64,000 nt of DNA from Phytobacter ursingii (GCA_901456055.1 CABDWT010000019.1:1-64000); one strand, 5' to 3'; numbered from the stretch's first letter, positions 1-7,594 are shown. Translations and numbers: made by a program. The notes: generated by a model not told the origin, from the sequence alone.

Positions 1-1
1 T

Positions 2-496
2 GTGGGTCTGAATCGTCACGAACCTTTCTCGGCTTTGCTGGCTATTAACGGTGATCGTAACGAACAGAAAACCCTGGCTGAATGGCTGGAAGACTGGTCT
101 GATTTTGTGACTGGCTTTGATGCGGACGGCGCGGTAATTGACGCTAAAAAAGCAGCAGCGGCAATTCGCAAAATCACCATTGAAGCAATCAAAAGCGCTG
201 AGTACGAAGATCAGGATTTCAGCGGTCGCCGTTCTGTCATGGAAAGTGTTGAAGCCAAAACCAAAGACATCATGCCTGTGGCTTTTGAGTTCAAATGTGT
301 GCCGTATGAAGGCCTGACTGAACGCCGCTTTAAAGTGCGTATGAGCATTCTCGCCAGCAATCAGCCGCTGCTGGTTCTCCGTATTACTCAGCTAGAAGCC
401 TACGAAGAAGAAATGGCCGTTGAGTTCCGTGATCTGCTCGTTGAGAAATTCGCGGACAGCAAAGTAGAAACATTTATTGGCGTCTTTAACGCTTAA
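2..496 (+). CDS. yfdQ: DUF2303 family phage protein, YfdQ-like (5'-truncated)
   Basis: This is the C-terminal 164 codons of a protein that resembles E. coli prophage YfdQ (DUF2303). The frame is open to the left edge, so the true start lies outside the window; the in-frame GTG at base 2 is not accepted as the start because family members are roughly 270 residues long. The visible part is a soluble mixed-charge protein with no membrane segment. Its function is unknown; the family occurs in early regions of enterobacterial prophages next to yfdR, exactly as here. The TAA stop at 494-496 is followed by a strong hairpin. Confidence 0.75.
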   Translation: MGLNRHEPFSALLAINGDRNEQKTLAEWLEDWSDFVTGFDADGAVIDAKKAAAAIRKITIEAIKSAEYEDQDFSGRRSVMESVEAKTKDIMPVAFEFKCVPYEGLTERRFKVRMSILASNQPLLVLRITQLEAYEEEMAVEFRDLLVEKFADSKVETFIGVFNA

Positions 497-508
497 TTAC
501 GCTGCTGC

Positions 509-530
509 AAATGCCCCTGCGGGGGCATTT
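509..530 (+). terminator. Perfect 9-bp hairpin between yfdQ and yfdR
   Basis: AAATGCCCC and GGGGCATTT form a 9-bp perfect stem around a TGCG loop, 12 bases after the yfdQ stop. Only three T residues follow, so it may act as a weak terminator or an mRNA 3'-end stabiliser rather than a full intrinsic terminator. Confidence 0.45.
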
Positions 531-622
531 ATGGAAGCGAAATTCATTTTATTAATCGCCACTGGCGAGGGTTTCTTACAACCAAAAAACAGCGCGGTGC
601 AGCGCGTAATGGAGAACCAACA

Positions 623-1159
623 ATGTCATTCATTCAGACTCTCAGCGGTAAGCGTTTCGACTACATCAATTCATCCGTAGACGATGTTGATATCGAAGAT
701 ATCGCAAACGCCCTCTCTAACATCTGCCGATTTGCAGGCCATGTTCCTGAGTTTTATTCAGTGGCTCAGCACTCTGTGCTGTGTAGCCAAATCGTACCGC
801 CGGAATTTGCGTTTGAAGCGTTGATGCATGACGCAGCCGAGGCGTATTGCCAGGATATTCCGCAGCCGCTGAAACTTCTGTTGCCTGACTATAAGCGCAT
901 CGAACAAATGGTAGATGACCTCATTCGCGTCAAATACGGTTTGCCGACTGATATGTCGACAGTCGTGAAATACGCGGACCTCACCATGCTGGCGACAGAA
1001 CGTCGCGATCTGGATATCGACGACGGCACACGCTGGGCCATTCTCGACGGCATCCCCTGCTCTGATCTTATCCAGATCATCCCGCTTCGACCTGGTCAGG
1101 CTTATGGCCTGTTCATGAACCGGTTCAATGAACTGATGGAGATCCGCAAATGCGCCTGA
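623..1159 (+). CDS. yfdR: HD-domain phosphohydrolase, YfdR-like (phage-encoded)
   Basis: The 178-residue product closely matches E. coli prophage YfdR. It has an HD-superfamily metal site: His50 in the stretch after FAGH, the His-Asp pair of ALMHDAAEA at 69-70, and Asp119 in VKYADLTML. It also resembles the 5'-deoxynucleotidase YfbR, so a nucleoside monophosphate phosphatase role acting on phage or host nucleotide pools is plausible but unproven. The ATG at 623 is preceded by GGAG (611-614). Its 3' end overlaps the next reading frame by 10 bases (1150-1159), which suggests co-translation within the prophage early operon. Confidence 0.85.
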   Translation: MSFIQTLSGKRFDYINSSVDDVDIEDIANALSNICRFAGHVPEFYSVAQHSVLCSQIVPPEFAFEALMHDAAEAYCQDIPQPLKLLLPDYKRIEQMVDDLIRVKYGLPTDMSTVVKYADLTMLATERRDLDIDDGTRWAILDGIPCSDLIQIIPLRPGQAYGLFMNRFNELMEIRKCA

Positions 1160-1551
1160 CTAAAGAACAGTTGATCGCTGCCGCTCACGCAGCGGCTAAA
1201 TATCTCCCTGCGGCTTCTGCCGACATTATGAAAGAACTGGCTAACCGTCTGGACGTCACCAGCGTGGCGTTAAGTGAGGCACTGGAACAGCGCAATAAGC
1301 TGGCTGCTGAAAACATGATGTTGAAGACGCCTGAAACCTGGATAGCGGAAAGTGATTACGGTTATGAGGCACGCGAACTGGCGCTAAATGAAGGGGCTAG
1401 CGAGCAAGAGGCGTTACTGGCTGGGGTTCAGGGAATCATTGACGCAATAAAAACCCCTGCAACTAAACAATGGATAGATACCTTCCGCAAGGAAATACGT
1501 GCACAAGCGCTGGCTTGTGCGGATGGGGAGGCCACCAGCAATGGCCGCTAA
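1150..1551 (+). CDS. Unknown phage protein, helical
   Basis: I do not recognise this 133-residue product. It is Ala/Glu/Leu-rich and predicted from composition to be mainly helical. Residues around 25-60 could form a coiled coil, followed by an acidic region rich in Glu and Ala. It has no Cys pair, membrane segment or signal peptide. The start overlaps the yfdR stop by 10 bases and the stop overlaps the start of the ParB-like gene by 11 bases. This packing on both sides supports translation and membership of the same early operon. No function is proposed. Confidence 0.65.
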   Translation: MRLTKEQLIAAAHAAAKYLPAASADIMKELANRLDVTSVALSEALEQRNKLAAENMMLKTPETWIAESDYGYEARELALNEGASEQEALLAGVQGIIDAIKTPATKQWIDTFRKEIRAQALACADGEATSNGR

Positions 1552-2362
1552 CTCATTCAAACTCATGTCCCGTTCTGGCGTTATCAAACGGGCTGATACC
1601 GGGATGTTTATCAGCCTCAACGATATTCACGTCAAAGAAGGCTTTAACAAGCGCGACGATGACGAGCGTACTCGCATGGCTGATGATGCTCTGTTTGAGT
1701 ACCTCATGAACGGTGGCACAGTGCCGCCTCTGGAAGTCACGGCTCGTGATGAAGGTGGTGTATGGGTTGTTGAAGGACACCGCCGCCGTCGCTGCTATGA
1801 ACGCTGCCGCGATGCTGGCAAGCCAGTCGACCGCATTCACATCGTTCCGTTTGTGGGCAATGACGTTGAGCGCCTGGCTCGAGTCATGACCAGTAATAAC
1901 CAGTTGCCCCTTACCCCGCTGGAACAGGCGCAGGTAATTAAGGAACTGGCTACAACTTTCAACCTGACCACTCAGGAAATAGCGAAGCTTGTTCACAAGT
2001 CGGTCCCTACGGTTGAGAAGTTACTGACCCTCGCCACCGCTAACCATGATGTTCAGCAGATTGTTAAAAATGGTGAAGTTTCGGTAGGGATTGCAGTAGA
2101 GCGTGTAAGAGAGCACGGCGAGAACGCCGGGAAAGTTCTTGAACAGGATCGCGCTGTCGCAGCAGCCGCTGGTAAAAAGAAAATCACTAAAAAGGTTATC
2201 GCCCCGGAGGTCAGCGTCAAAAGTGCCCGCCGCCTCGTCGAACTAATCAGCCTAGCTGGTATTGATGATAACGGTGTAGTCACGCTTGAAGGGCTCGCGC
2301 TGGCAGAGGTACTGGCGATTGTCGAAGAACATAAGGCTATTCGGCGGGAGAAAACAGCCTGA
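1541..2362 (+). CDS. ParB N-terminal-domain protein of prophage
   Basis: This 273-residue protein has a ParB/Srx-type N-terminal fold followed by a helix-turn-helix. Residues 78-84 (EGHRRRR) correspond to the GExR nucleotide-binding box. Residues 118-130 (SNNQLPLTPLEQA) correspond to the ENxQRxxLxPxEEA box, and about 141-165 form an HTH. In chromosomal ParB these boxes bind CTP. Phage relatives are often annotated as ParB-like nucleases or regulators, and no parA partner is visible here. I chose the ATG at 1541 because GGGGAG lies about 10 bases upstream and the family-like sequence begins after it; an upstream ATG at 1499 would lengthen the protein into the preceding gene. Partition, nuclease or regulatory roles are all open. 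Confidence 0.75.
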   Translation: MAANSFKLMSRSGVIKRADTGMFISLNDIHVKEGFNKRDDDERTRMADDALFEYLMNGGTVPPLEVTARDEGGVWVVEGHRRRRCYERCRDAGKPVDRIHIVPFVGNDVERLARVMTSNNQLPLTPLEQAQVIKELATTFNLTTQEIAKLVHKSVPTVEKLLTLATANHDVQQIVKNGEVSVGIAVERVREHGENAGKVLEQDRAVAAAAGKKKITKKVIAPEVSVKSARRLVELISLAGIDDNGVVTLEGLALAEVLAIVEEHKAIRREKTA

Positions 2363-2460
2363 GCACATCACGTACTTTACAAATTACATGGGATGACCTG
2401 ATTGCCCTATACGTCAAACGCGACGCCTGGTATGGGGTCACATGGATGCCGCAATATTAA
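2359..2460 (+). CDS. Possible 33-residue phage protein with CTG start
   Basis: A frame that overlaps the ParB-like stop codon as CTGA runs 33 codons to TAA. GGGAG at 2346-2350 is spaced 8 bases from the CTG, a good ribosome-binding distance. The peptide is Trp-rich and protein-like, containing LQITWDDL and KRDAWYGVTW. There is no ATG, GTG or TTG at its beginning, so it is either initiated at CTG by translational coupling or is the tail of a decayed gene. I do not recognise it with certainty. Confidence 0.3.
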   Translation: MSTSRTLQITWDDLIALYVKRDAWYGVTWMPQY

Positions 2461-2478
2461 AAGGGGGATGAGGTGGGT

Positions 2479-2712
2479 ATGCAGACAATTATTCAGGTGG
2501 AACCAAACGAATGGGTTACCGAGCAACTGCTGATTGCGGTTACCGGAATGAAGCCTGGCACTATCGCTCGGGCGCGTAAAAACTCCTGGCTTCTTGGACG
2601 GGAATACAAGCACGTTTCACCGGACGGGGAGCCAAAGCCTACCAGCGAATGCATGTACAACCGCAAGGCGGTTGATGCATGGATTGCTGCACAAAAACAA
2701 CCAGTCTGGTGA
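2479..2712 (+). CDS. xis: Phage excisionase (DUF1233 family)
   Basis: The 77-residue protein matches the DUF1233 excisionase family found directly upstream of lambdoid integrases. Xis proteins bend DNA at the prophage ends and steer integrase toward excision. The body contains a winged-helix-like segment (ITGMKPGTIARARKNSW equivalent, about residues 20-38) and a conserved C-terminal NRKAVDAWI stretch. I prefer the ATG at 2479, with AAGGGGGA at 2461-2468, over the GTG at 2473, which would add two residues. int begins 55 bases after its stop, consistent with co-expression. Confidence 0.8.
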   Translation: MQTIIQVEPNEWVTEQLLIAVTGMKPGTIARARKNSWLLGREYKHVSPDGEPKPTSECMYNRKAVDAWIAAQKQPVW

Positions 2713-2767
2713 TCAAGGCAAATGAAACGGGTAAGCTTAAGGTGCTCCTGGACGTCGGGAGGGATAT

Positions 2768-4057
2768 ATGAGTAAAGCATCATACCCAACGGGCGTTGAG
2801 AATCATGGCGGTTCGCTCCGCATATGGTTCAAATATAATGGTAAGCGGGTCAGGGAAAACCTCGGCGTTCCTGATACCGCTAAAAACCGGAAGGTTGCCG
2901 GAGATCTGCGAACGTCGGTCTGCTTCTCTATTCGCATGGGAAAGTTTGACTATGCAAAGCAGTTTCCGGATTCACCCAACCTTGCCCGCTTCGGGCAATC
3001 CGGAAAGGAAATCACAGTGAAAGAACTCGCCGATAAATGGGTGGAGCTGAAAAGAATGGAGATCAGCACAAATACCATGAGTCGCTACGAGTCAATTATC
3101 AAGAATATGCTCCCTCGCCTGGGGGGGAGAAAACTTGTTTCAGCGGTAACAACCGAAGATTTGCTGTTCATTCGGAAAGATCTACTGACTGGTTACCAGG
3201 TCATGAAGAAGGGATATCGCACACCGGTTAAGGGAAGAAAAGCGCCTTCCGTAAACAACTACATGACTCTTATGTCTGGAATTTTTCAGTTTGCGCAGGA
3301 TAATGGATATATAAAGCAAAACCCGTTTAGCGGAATTAACAGGCTAAAGAAGGCTAAAGCCGATCCAGATCCACTCAGCCGCGATGAATTTATCAGGTTT
3401 ATAGAGGCATGCCGACACCAGCAATTGAAGAATTTATGGTCGCTGGCGATTTATACAGGCATGAGGCATGGGGAGTTGTGCGGGCTTGCGTGGGAGGACA
3501 TTGATTTGAAAGCCGGTACGTTAACGGTCAAGCGCAATCACACCCAAACTGATGAGTTCACCCTGCCAAAAACCGAGGCGGGAACTGACAGGGTGATTTT
3601 TCTCATCAAGCCAGCAATCGAAGCCCTTAAAAGTCAGGCCGAACTAACACGCCTGGGCAGACAGTACGAGATTGAAGTGAAGTTACGGGAGTATGGCCGG
3701 TCAGTCATTCACCCCTGCACCTTTGTTTTCAGTCCTCAGTGTACCCGGCGTGGTGTTCATACAGGATATCACTATGCAGTGAATTCAATTAATAAAATCT
3801 GGGCTTCGGTTATCAAGCGTGCAGGGCTCCGTTATCGTAACGCCTACCAGTCACGGCATACCTATGCATGCTGGTCGTTGTCTGCCGGAGCCAACCCAAG
3901 CTTTATAGCAACCCAGATGGGGCACGCTAACGCTCAGATGGTCTTTAAGGTTTACGGAAAGTGGATGTCAGAAAGCAGTGCTGAGCAAGTGTCTATACTA
4001 AACCAGAAGTTGTCAGAGTTTGCCCCATCCATGCCCCAAGGGGCTGCATGCGGCTAG
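2768..4057 (+). CDS. int: Prophage integrase, tyrosine recombinase
   Basis: This 429-residue tyrosine recombinase has an N-terminal arm-binding region (about 1-75), a SAM-like core-binding domain (about 82-190) and a C-terminal catalytic domain (about 200-405). Catalytic residues are visible: Arg233 in TGMRHGEL, Lys268 in LPKTE, Arg363 in YQSRHTYA, His386 in MGHAN and the nucleophile Tyr396 in VYGKW. The usual first His of box II is Tyr360, a variant I know from related phage integrases. The ATG at 2768 follows GGGAGGG with good spacing. The gene points toward pncB, and the attachment site should lie in the short gap between them. Length is close to that of the Salmonella Gifsy-2 integrase. 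Confidence 0.93.
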   Translation: MSKASYPTGVENHGGSLRIWFKYNGKRVRENLGVPDTAKNRKVAGDLRTSVCFSIRMGKFDYAKQFPDSPNLARFGQSGKEITVKELADKWVELKRMEISTNTMSRYESIIKNMLPRLGGRKLVSAVTTEDLLFIRKDLLTGYQVMKKGYRTPVKGRKAPSVNNYMTLMSGIFQFAQDNGYIKQNPFSGINRLKKAKADPDPLSRDEFIRFIEACRHQQLKNLWSLAIYTGMRHGELCGLAWEDIDLKAGTLTVKRNHTQTDEFTLPKTEAGTDRVIFLIKPAIEALKSQAELTRLGRQYEIEVKLREYGRSVIHPCTFVFSPQCTRRGVHTGYHYAVNSINKIWASVIKRAGLRYRNAYQSRHTYACWSLSAGANPSFIATQMGHANAQMVFKVYGKWMSESSAEQVSILNQKLSEFAPSMPQGAACG

Positions 4058-4162
4058 TAACGCATTTCAAATTCAAGTAGTTAGCGCGATGTGTTATACA
4101 TTTTAGTAACATGCGGCACGAAATGCCCTCGACCCGTTTTGCGCGATATGGTGTGATCGGGG

Positions 4163-4190
4163 TTCAATAAATCAATAAACAAGGTATACT
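4163..4190 (+). promoter_or_regulatory. Candidate pncB promoter
   Basis: A good -10 hexamer TATACT lies at 4185-4190, with a weak -35 (TTCAAT, 4163-4168) 16 bases upstream. It is the best promoter-like match between int and pncB and lies just upstream of the NadR operator. If correct, the prophage junction is to its left and pncB keeps its own promoter. Confidence 0.5.
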
Positions 4191-4210
4191 CCAGCGGTTT
4201 CCACCTGCTT

Positions 4211-4228
4211 TGTTTATTGTACTAAACG
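4211..4228 (+). promoter_or_regulatory. NadR operator upstream of pncB
   Basis: TGTTTA-N6-TAAACG matches the 18-bp NadR palindrome TGTTTA-N6-TAAACA at 11 of 12 fixed positions. NadR represses NAD biosynthesis and salvage genes, including pncB, when NAD is abundant. The site starts 20 bases downstream of the candidate -10, so a bound repressor would overlap the start region. A further half-site TAAACA is at 4176-4181. Confidence 0.8.
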
Positions 4229-4256
4229 CTCCTGTGAGAGGATGCTACGGCGCACC

Positions 4257-5459
4257 ATGACACGACTCGCTCCCCCTGCTCTGCAGACGCTGCTGGATAC
4301 TGATGCCTACAAATTGCATATGCAACAGGCGGTGTTCCATCACTACTACGATGTGCATGTTACAGCGGAATTTCGCTGCCGCGGCGACGATCTTCTCGGC
4401 ATTTATGCCAGCGCAATTCGCGAAGAAATTGACGCAATGCAACATCTGCGCCTGCAGGAAGACGAATACCAGTGGCTGTCCGGCCTCCCCTTCTTCAAAG
4501 CGGATTACCTGCAGTGGCTGCGTAATTTCCGTTATGACCCGTCGCAAGTGACCGTCATAAATGATAATGGCAAGTTGAACATTCGCATGTCCGGGCCATG
4601 GCGTGAAGTCATTATGTGGGAAGTGCCGCTACTGGCAGTGATTAGCGAGCTTGTGCATCGCTGCCGCTCTCCGCAGGTGGGTGTTCAGCAGGCCCTGCTG
4701 CATCTTGAAACAAAACTGGCGGATTTTGCTACCCGCACCGCAGAGCTGGATATGTCAGGTTTCCGTCTGATGGATTTCGGCACACGCCGCCGTTTCTCAC
4801 GCGATGTGCAGTACGCTATCGTGGCGCGCCTCAAGCAAGAGCCCTGGTTTATCGGCACCAGCAATTACGATCTTGCGCGCCGCCTGTCGCTCACGCCAAT
4901 GGGGACCCAGGCTCACGAATGGTTCCAGGCACACCAGCAAATCAGCCCGGATCTGGCTACCAGTCAACGTGCCGCACTCGCCGCGTGGCTGGAAGAGTAC
5001 CCGGAGCAACTCGGAATTGCCCTGACAGACTGTATCACCATGGATGCCTTCCTGCGTGATTTCGGGCCTGTGTTTGCGCAACGTTACCAGGGTTTGCGTC
5101 ATGATTCTGGCGACCCGGTGGAATGGGGCGAAAAAGCCATCGCGCATTATGAAAAGCTTGGTATCGATCCCTTGTCGAAAACGCTGATTTTTTCAGACAA
5201 TCTTGATCTCAATAAAGCGCTGGATCTCTATTGCCATTTTGCCTCCCGCATCAAGCTGGGCTTCGGTATTGGTACGCGTCTGACCTGCGATATTCCGCAT
5301 GTGAAACCGCTGAACATCGTGATAAAGCTGGTTGAGTGTAATGGCAAACCGGTAGCTAAGTTATCTGACAGCCCCGGCAAAACCATTTGCCATGATAAAG
5401 CCTTTGTGCGTGCGTTGCGCAAAGCGTTCGACCTGCCGCAGGTTAAAAAGGCCAGTTAA
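4257..5459 (+). CDS. pncB: Nicotinate phosphoribosyltransferase
   Basis: PncB converts nicotinate, PRPP and ATP to nicotinate mononucleotide in the NAD salvage pathway. The 400-residue length and sequence match E. coli PncB throughout. His220 in MGTQAHEWF corresponds to the phosphorylated histidine (His219 without Met) of the Salmonella enzyme. The start at 4257 (MTRLAPP) gives the family length; an ATG at 4242 sits directly on the GAGAGG element and would add five residues. An intrinsic terminator follows at 5477-5506. In E. coli pepN is the neighbour on the left; here a prophage intervenes. Confidence 0.97.
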   Translation: MTRLAPPALQTLLDTDAYKLHMQQAVFHHYYDVHVTAEFRCRGDDLLGIYASAIREEIDAMQHLRLQEDEYQWLSGLPFFKADYLQWLRNFRYDPSQVTVINDNGKLNIRMSGPWREVIMWEVPLLAVISELVHRCRSPQVGVQQALLHLETKLADFATRTAELDMSGFRLMDFGTRRRFSRDVQYAIVARLKQEPWFIGTSNYDLARRLSLTPMGTQAHEWFQAHQQISPDLATSQRAALAAWLEEYPEQLGIALTDCITMDAFLRDFGPVFAQRYQGLRHDSGDPVEWGEKAIAHYEKLGIDPLSKTLIFSDNLDLNKALDLYCHFASRIKLGFGIGTRLTCDIPHVKPLNIVIKLVECNGKPVAKLSDSPGKTICHDKAFVRALRKAFDLPQVKKAS

Positions 5460-5476
5460 TCACCGCCGGTAAGGTT

Positions 5477-5506
5477 AAAAAGCGTCCCAATCGGGGCGTT
5501 TTTTAT
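5477..5506 (+). terminator. pncB intrinsic terminator
   Basis: AGCGTCCC and GGGGCGTT pair around AATC and are followed by a T-rich run, 17 bases after the pncB stop. Confidence 0.85.
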
Positions 5507-5730
5507 TTGTGATGAATGTTTGCGATTTAGCCATAAATATAAAGCTAACCTGCGAGCTGTTTCCCCCCCACCGCTCACTATCTCAGCGCAGGTAAAAGAT
5601 TAATTTCCGAAATACCCCTTTTCGCTGCGAATTCTACTTGTCTGATGGCGCTCGCCAGGTAACATAGGTATCCCCCCTTTGTGGGCGGACAAACGATGAC
5701 CTTTTCCAGACAATTAACAGAGAGAATATT

Positions 5731-7131
5731 ATGAGCGTTGTGCCTGTAGCCGACGTACTCCAGGGCCGCGTCACCGTTGACCAAGAAGTCACCGTGCGCG
5801 GATGGGTACGTACCCGCCGAGATTCAAAAGCTGGCATCTCCTTCCTTGCCGTTTATGACGGCTCCTGCTTTGATCCTGTACAGGCTGTCATTAATAATTC
5901 TCTGCCCAATTACAATGAAGAAGTTCTTCGCCTGACGACAGGCTGCTCTGTTGTTGTCACCGGCAAAGTGGTGGAATCCCCTGGCGAAGGCCAGAGCTTC
6001 GAGCTGCAGGCGACTCAGGTAGAAGTCACCGGCTGGGTTGAAGATCCGGACACTTACCCGATGGCGGCGAAACGTCACAGCATCGAGTATTTGCGTGAAG
6101 TGGCGCACCTGCGTCCGCGTACCAACCTGATCGGCGCTGTCGCCCGTGTTCGTCATACGCTGGCGCAGGCTCTGCACCGCTTCTTTGATGAGCAGGGTTT
6201 CTTCTGGGTTTCCACGCCGCTGATTACCGCATCTGACACCGAAGGCGCTGGTGAAATGTTCCGCGTTTCTACGCTGGATCTGGAAAACCTGCCGCGTAAC
6301 GATCAGGGCAAAGTTGATTTCGACAAAGATTTCTTCGGTAAAGAGTCATTCCTTACCGTATCTGGTCAGTTGAACGGCGAAACCTACGCCTGTGCGCTGT
6401 CCAAAATCTACACCTTTGGCCCAACGTTCCGCGCGGAAAACTCCAACACCAGCCGTCACCTGGCGGAATTCTGGATGCTGGAGCCGGAAGTGGCCTTTGC
6501 CGATCTGGAAGATAACGCCCGTCTGGCGGAAGCAATGCTGAAATATGCTTTCAACGCAGTTCTGACTGAGCGTATGGACGACATGAAGTTCTTCGCTGAA
6601 CGCGTAGATAAAGACGCGATTGCCCGTCTGGAACGTTTCGTTGCGGCAGACTTCGCACAGGTGGACTACACCGACGCCGTAGCCATCCTTGAAACCTGCG
6701 GTGAGAAGTTTGAAAACCCGGTTTACTGGGGCGTTGACCTCTCTTCCGAGCACGAGCGCTATCTGGCCGAGAAACATTTTAAAGCACCGGTCGTGGTGAA
6801 AAACTATCCGAAAGACATTAAGGCCTTCTATATGCGTCTTAATGACGACGGTAAAACCGTTGCCGCAATGGACGTTCTGGCGCCAGGCATTGGTGAAATC
6901 ATTGGCGGCTCTCAGCGTGAAGAACGTCTGGATGTGCTCGATGCGCGTATGGCTGAAATGGGTCTTAATAAAGAAGATTACTGGTGGTATCGCGATCTGC
7001 GCCGTTACGGCACCGTGCCACACTCCGGTTTTGGCCTGGGCTTTGAACGTCTGATCGCGTATGTCACCGGCGTGCAAAACGTACGTGATGTCATCCCGTT
7101 CCCTCGCACCCCTCGTAGCGCCACGTTTTAA
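5731..7131 (+). CDS. asnS: Asparaginyl-tRNA synthetase
   Basis: This class IIb aminoacyl-tRNA synthetase charges tRNA-Asn with asparagine. At 466 residues it equals the E. coli enzyme. An N-terminal OB-fold anticodon-binding domain (about 1-100, with [10 protein letters not shown]) precedes the class II catalytic domain. Motif 2 ([21 protein letters not shown]) lies near 220-240, and motif 3 (GFGLGFERL) is near the C-terminus. The ATG at 5731 follows GAGAGAA. The gap from pncB (5460-5730) contains the pncB terminator and then presumably the asnS promoter. Codon use is strongly biased, as expected for a highly expressed gene, which leaves a long spurious antisense frame. Confidence 0.98.
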   Translation: MSVVPVADVLQGRVTVDQEVTVRGWVRTRRDSKAGISFLAVYDGSCFDPVQAVINNSLPNYNEEVLRLTTGCSVVVTGKVVESPGEGQSFELQATQVEVTGWVEDPDTYPMAAKRHSIEYLREVAHLRPRTNLIGAVARVRHTLAQALHRFFDEQGFFWVSTPLITASDTEGAGEMFRVSTLDLENLPRNDQGKVDFDKDFFGKESFLTVSGQLNGETYACALSKIYTFGPTFRAENSNTSRHLAEFWMLEPEVAFADLEDNARLAEAMLKYAFNAVLTERMDDMKFFAERVDKDAIARLERFVAADFAQVDYTDAVAILETCGEKFENPVYWGVDLSSEHERYLAEKHFKAPVVVKNYPKDIKAFYMRLNDDGKTVAAMDVLAPGIGEIIGGSQREERLDVLDARMAEMGLNKEDYWWYRDLRRYGTVPHSGFGLGFERLIAYVTGVQNVRDVIPFPRTPRSATF

Positions 7132-7135
7132 CAAT

Positions 7136-7161
7136 AAAAGCCAGCATTTGCTGGCTTTTTT
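7136..7161 (+). terminator. asnS intrinsic terminator
   Basis: AGCCAGC-ATTT-GCTGGCT followed by six Ts, a few bases after the asnS stop. Confidence 0.9.
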
Positions 7162-7183
7162 ACGCTCATTCTTATTTCTTCAC

Positions 7184-7208
7184 CGTAGCCGGGCTGACCC
7201 GGCTTACG
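7184..7208. repeat. REP-like imperfect palindrome
   Basis: CGTAGCCGGG and CCCGGCTTACG pair around CTGA with one bulged base. The GC-rich stem with flanking GTA/TAC resembles a half REP unit, placed just behind the asnS terminator. It is a single short copy, so assignment to the REP family is tentative. Confidence 0.4.
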
Positions 7209-7520
7209 CTTCTGTATATTCCAGGGCGAGATCGCGCTGAAATATTCCTGAACAAAAAATAATCCACAGCGGTATTGTGGGTTAGTAATTCCTCATCTGA
7301 TAGCACGTCTGGATAAAAATCACACAGCATTCCGGACGGCTAAAACGCCTGCCAGAAAAAAGTAAGATGAGAATGATTCCTGTACAAGATTTACACTTAT
7401 CTTAATTAAACATAAGCAATTCATATATATAGTTATAAAGCCGATCTTTTTGACAACGATCGGTTCTGAATTTTGAGGTGGTTCACAAAGTTCCTCAAAA
7501 TACATAAATTCTTACACATA
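7209..7520. other. Long AT-rich region upstream of ompF
   Basis: No protein-coding frame is convincing here. The stretch is AT-rich, as expected for the far-upstream OmpR (F4) and IHF region of E. coli ompF, but I could not place those sites exactly. Two inverted repeats are visible: CCGATC/GATCGG (7441-7446 and 7458-7463), and a 9-bp perfect pair ATTTTGAGG/CCTCAAAAT (7470-7478 and 7493-7501). Confidence 0.5.
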
Positions 7521-7540
7521 ATTGCTTTTTGTAACCTCTT
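7521..7540 (+). promoter_or_regulatory. OmpR-type binding site
   Basis: The 20-mer containing GCTTTTTGTAAC closely matches the OmpR F-site pattern TTACTTTTTGTAACAT. It lies about 60-80 bases upstream of the expected ompF start, the position of the E. coli F2 site. OmpR-phosphate activates ompF at low osmolarity and represses it at high osmolarity. Confidence 0.6.
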
Positions 7541-7565
7541 TAAGACATTTGTAGCACTTTCAGGC

Positions 7566-7594
7566 TAGCGAAACGATTATATGAATGGAAAGAT
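7566..7594 (+). promoter_or_regulatory. ompF core promoter
   Basis: TAGCGA (-35, 7566-7571) and AAAGAT (-10, 7589-7594) are separated by 17 bases and match the known weak, OmpR-dependent E. coli ompF promoter elements in the same context. Transcription should start near 7601, giving a leader of about 110 nt. Confidence 0.75.

Larger units (their letters stand above)
1..4160. mobile_element. One end of a lambdoid prophage (early/recombination end with xis and int)
   Basis: Seven closely packed plus-strand reading frames precede the host gene pncB: yfdQ-like, yfdR-like, an unknown, a ParB-fold protein, a possible small ORF, an excisionase and an integrase. Integrase as the outermost gene next to a conserved host gene is the usual layout of a lambdoid prophage end. 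The element continues off the left edge, so completeness cannot be judged. The right boundary is inferred to lie between the int stop (4057) and the pncB promoter (about 4163); I could not identify the att core. Salmonella Gifsy-2 occupies the same pepN-pncB interval, and this integrase looks related to its integrase from memory. Confidence 0.85.

Noticed and set aside
477-680. 67-codon frame between yfdQ and yfdR
   Set aside because: It runs through the hairpin and into yfdR in another frame; neither the upstream start nor the ATG at 533 has a ribosome-binding site.
4058-4240. tRNA gene as integration target next to int
   Set aside because: I searched by eye for a cloverleaf-like sequence and T-loop GGTTCGA motif and found none; the site appears to be intergenic.
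6346-7134. 262-codon open frame antisense to asnS
   Set aside because: Fully contained opposite a conserved synthetase gene; no start signal and no family match.
7360-7385. Fur-box-like GATGAGAATGATTC upstream of ompF
   Set aside because: The match to the 19-bp Fur consensus is partial and covers only one half; not strong enough to list.
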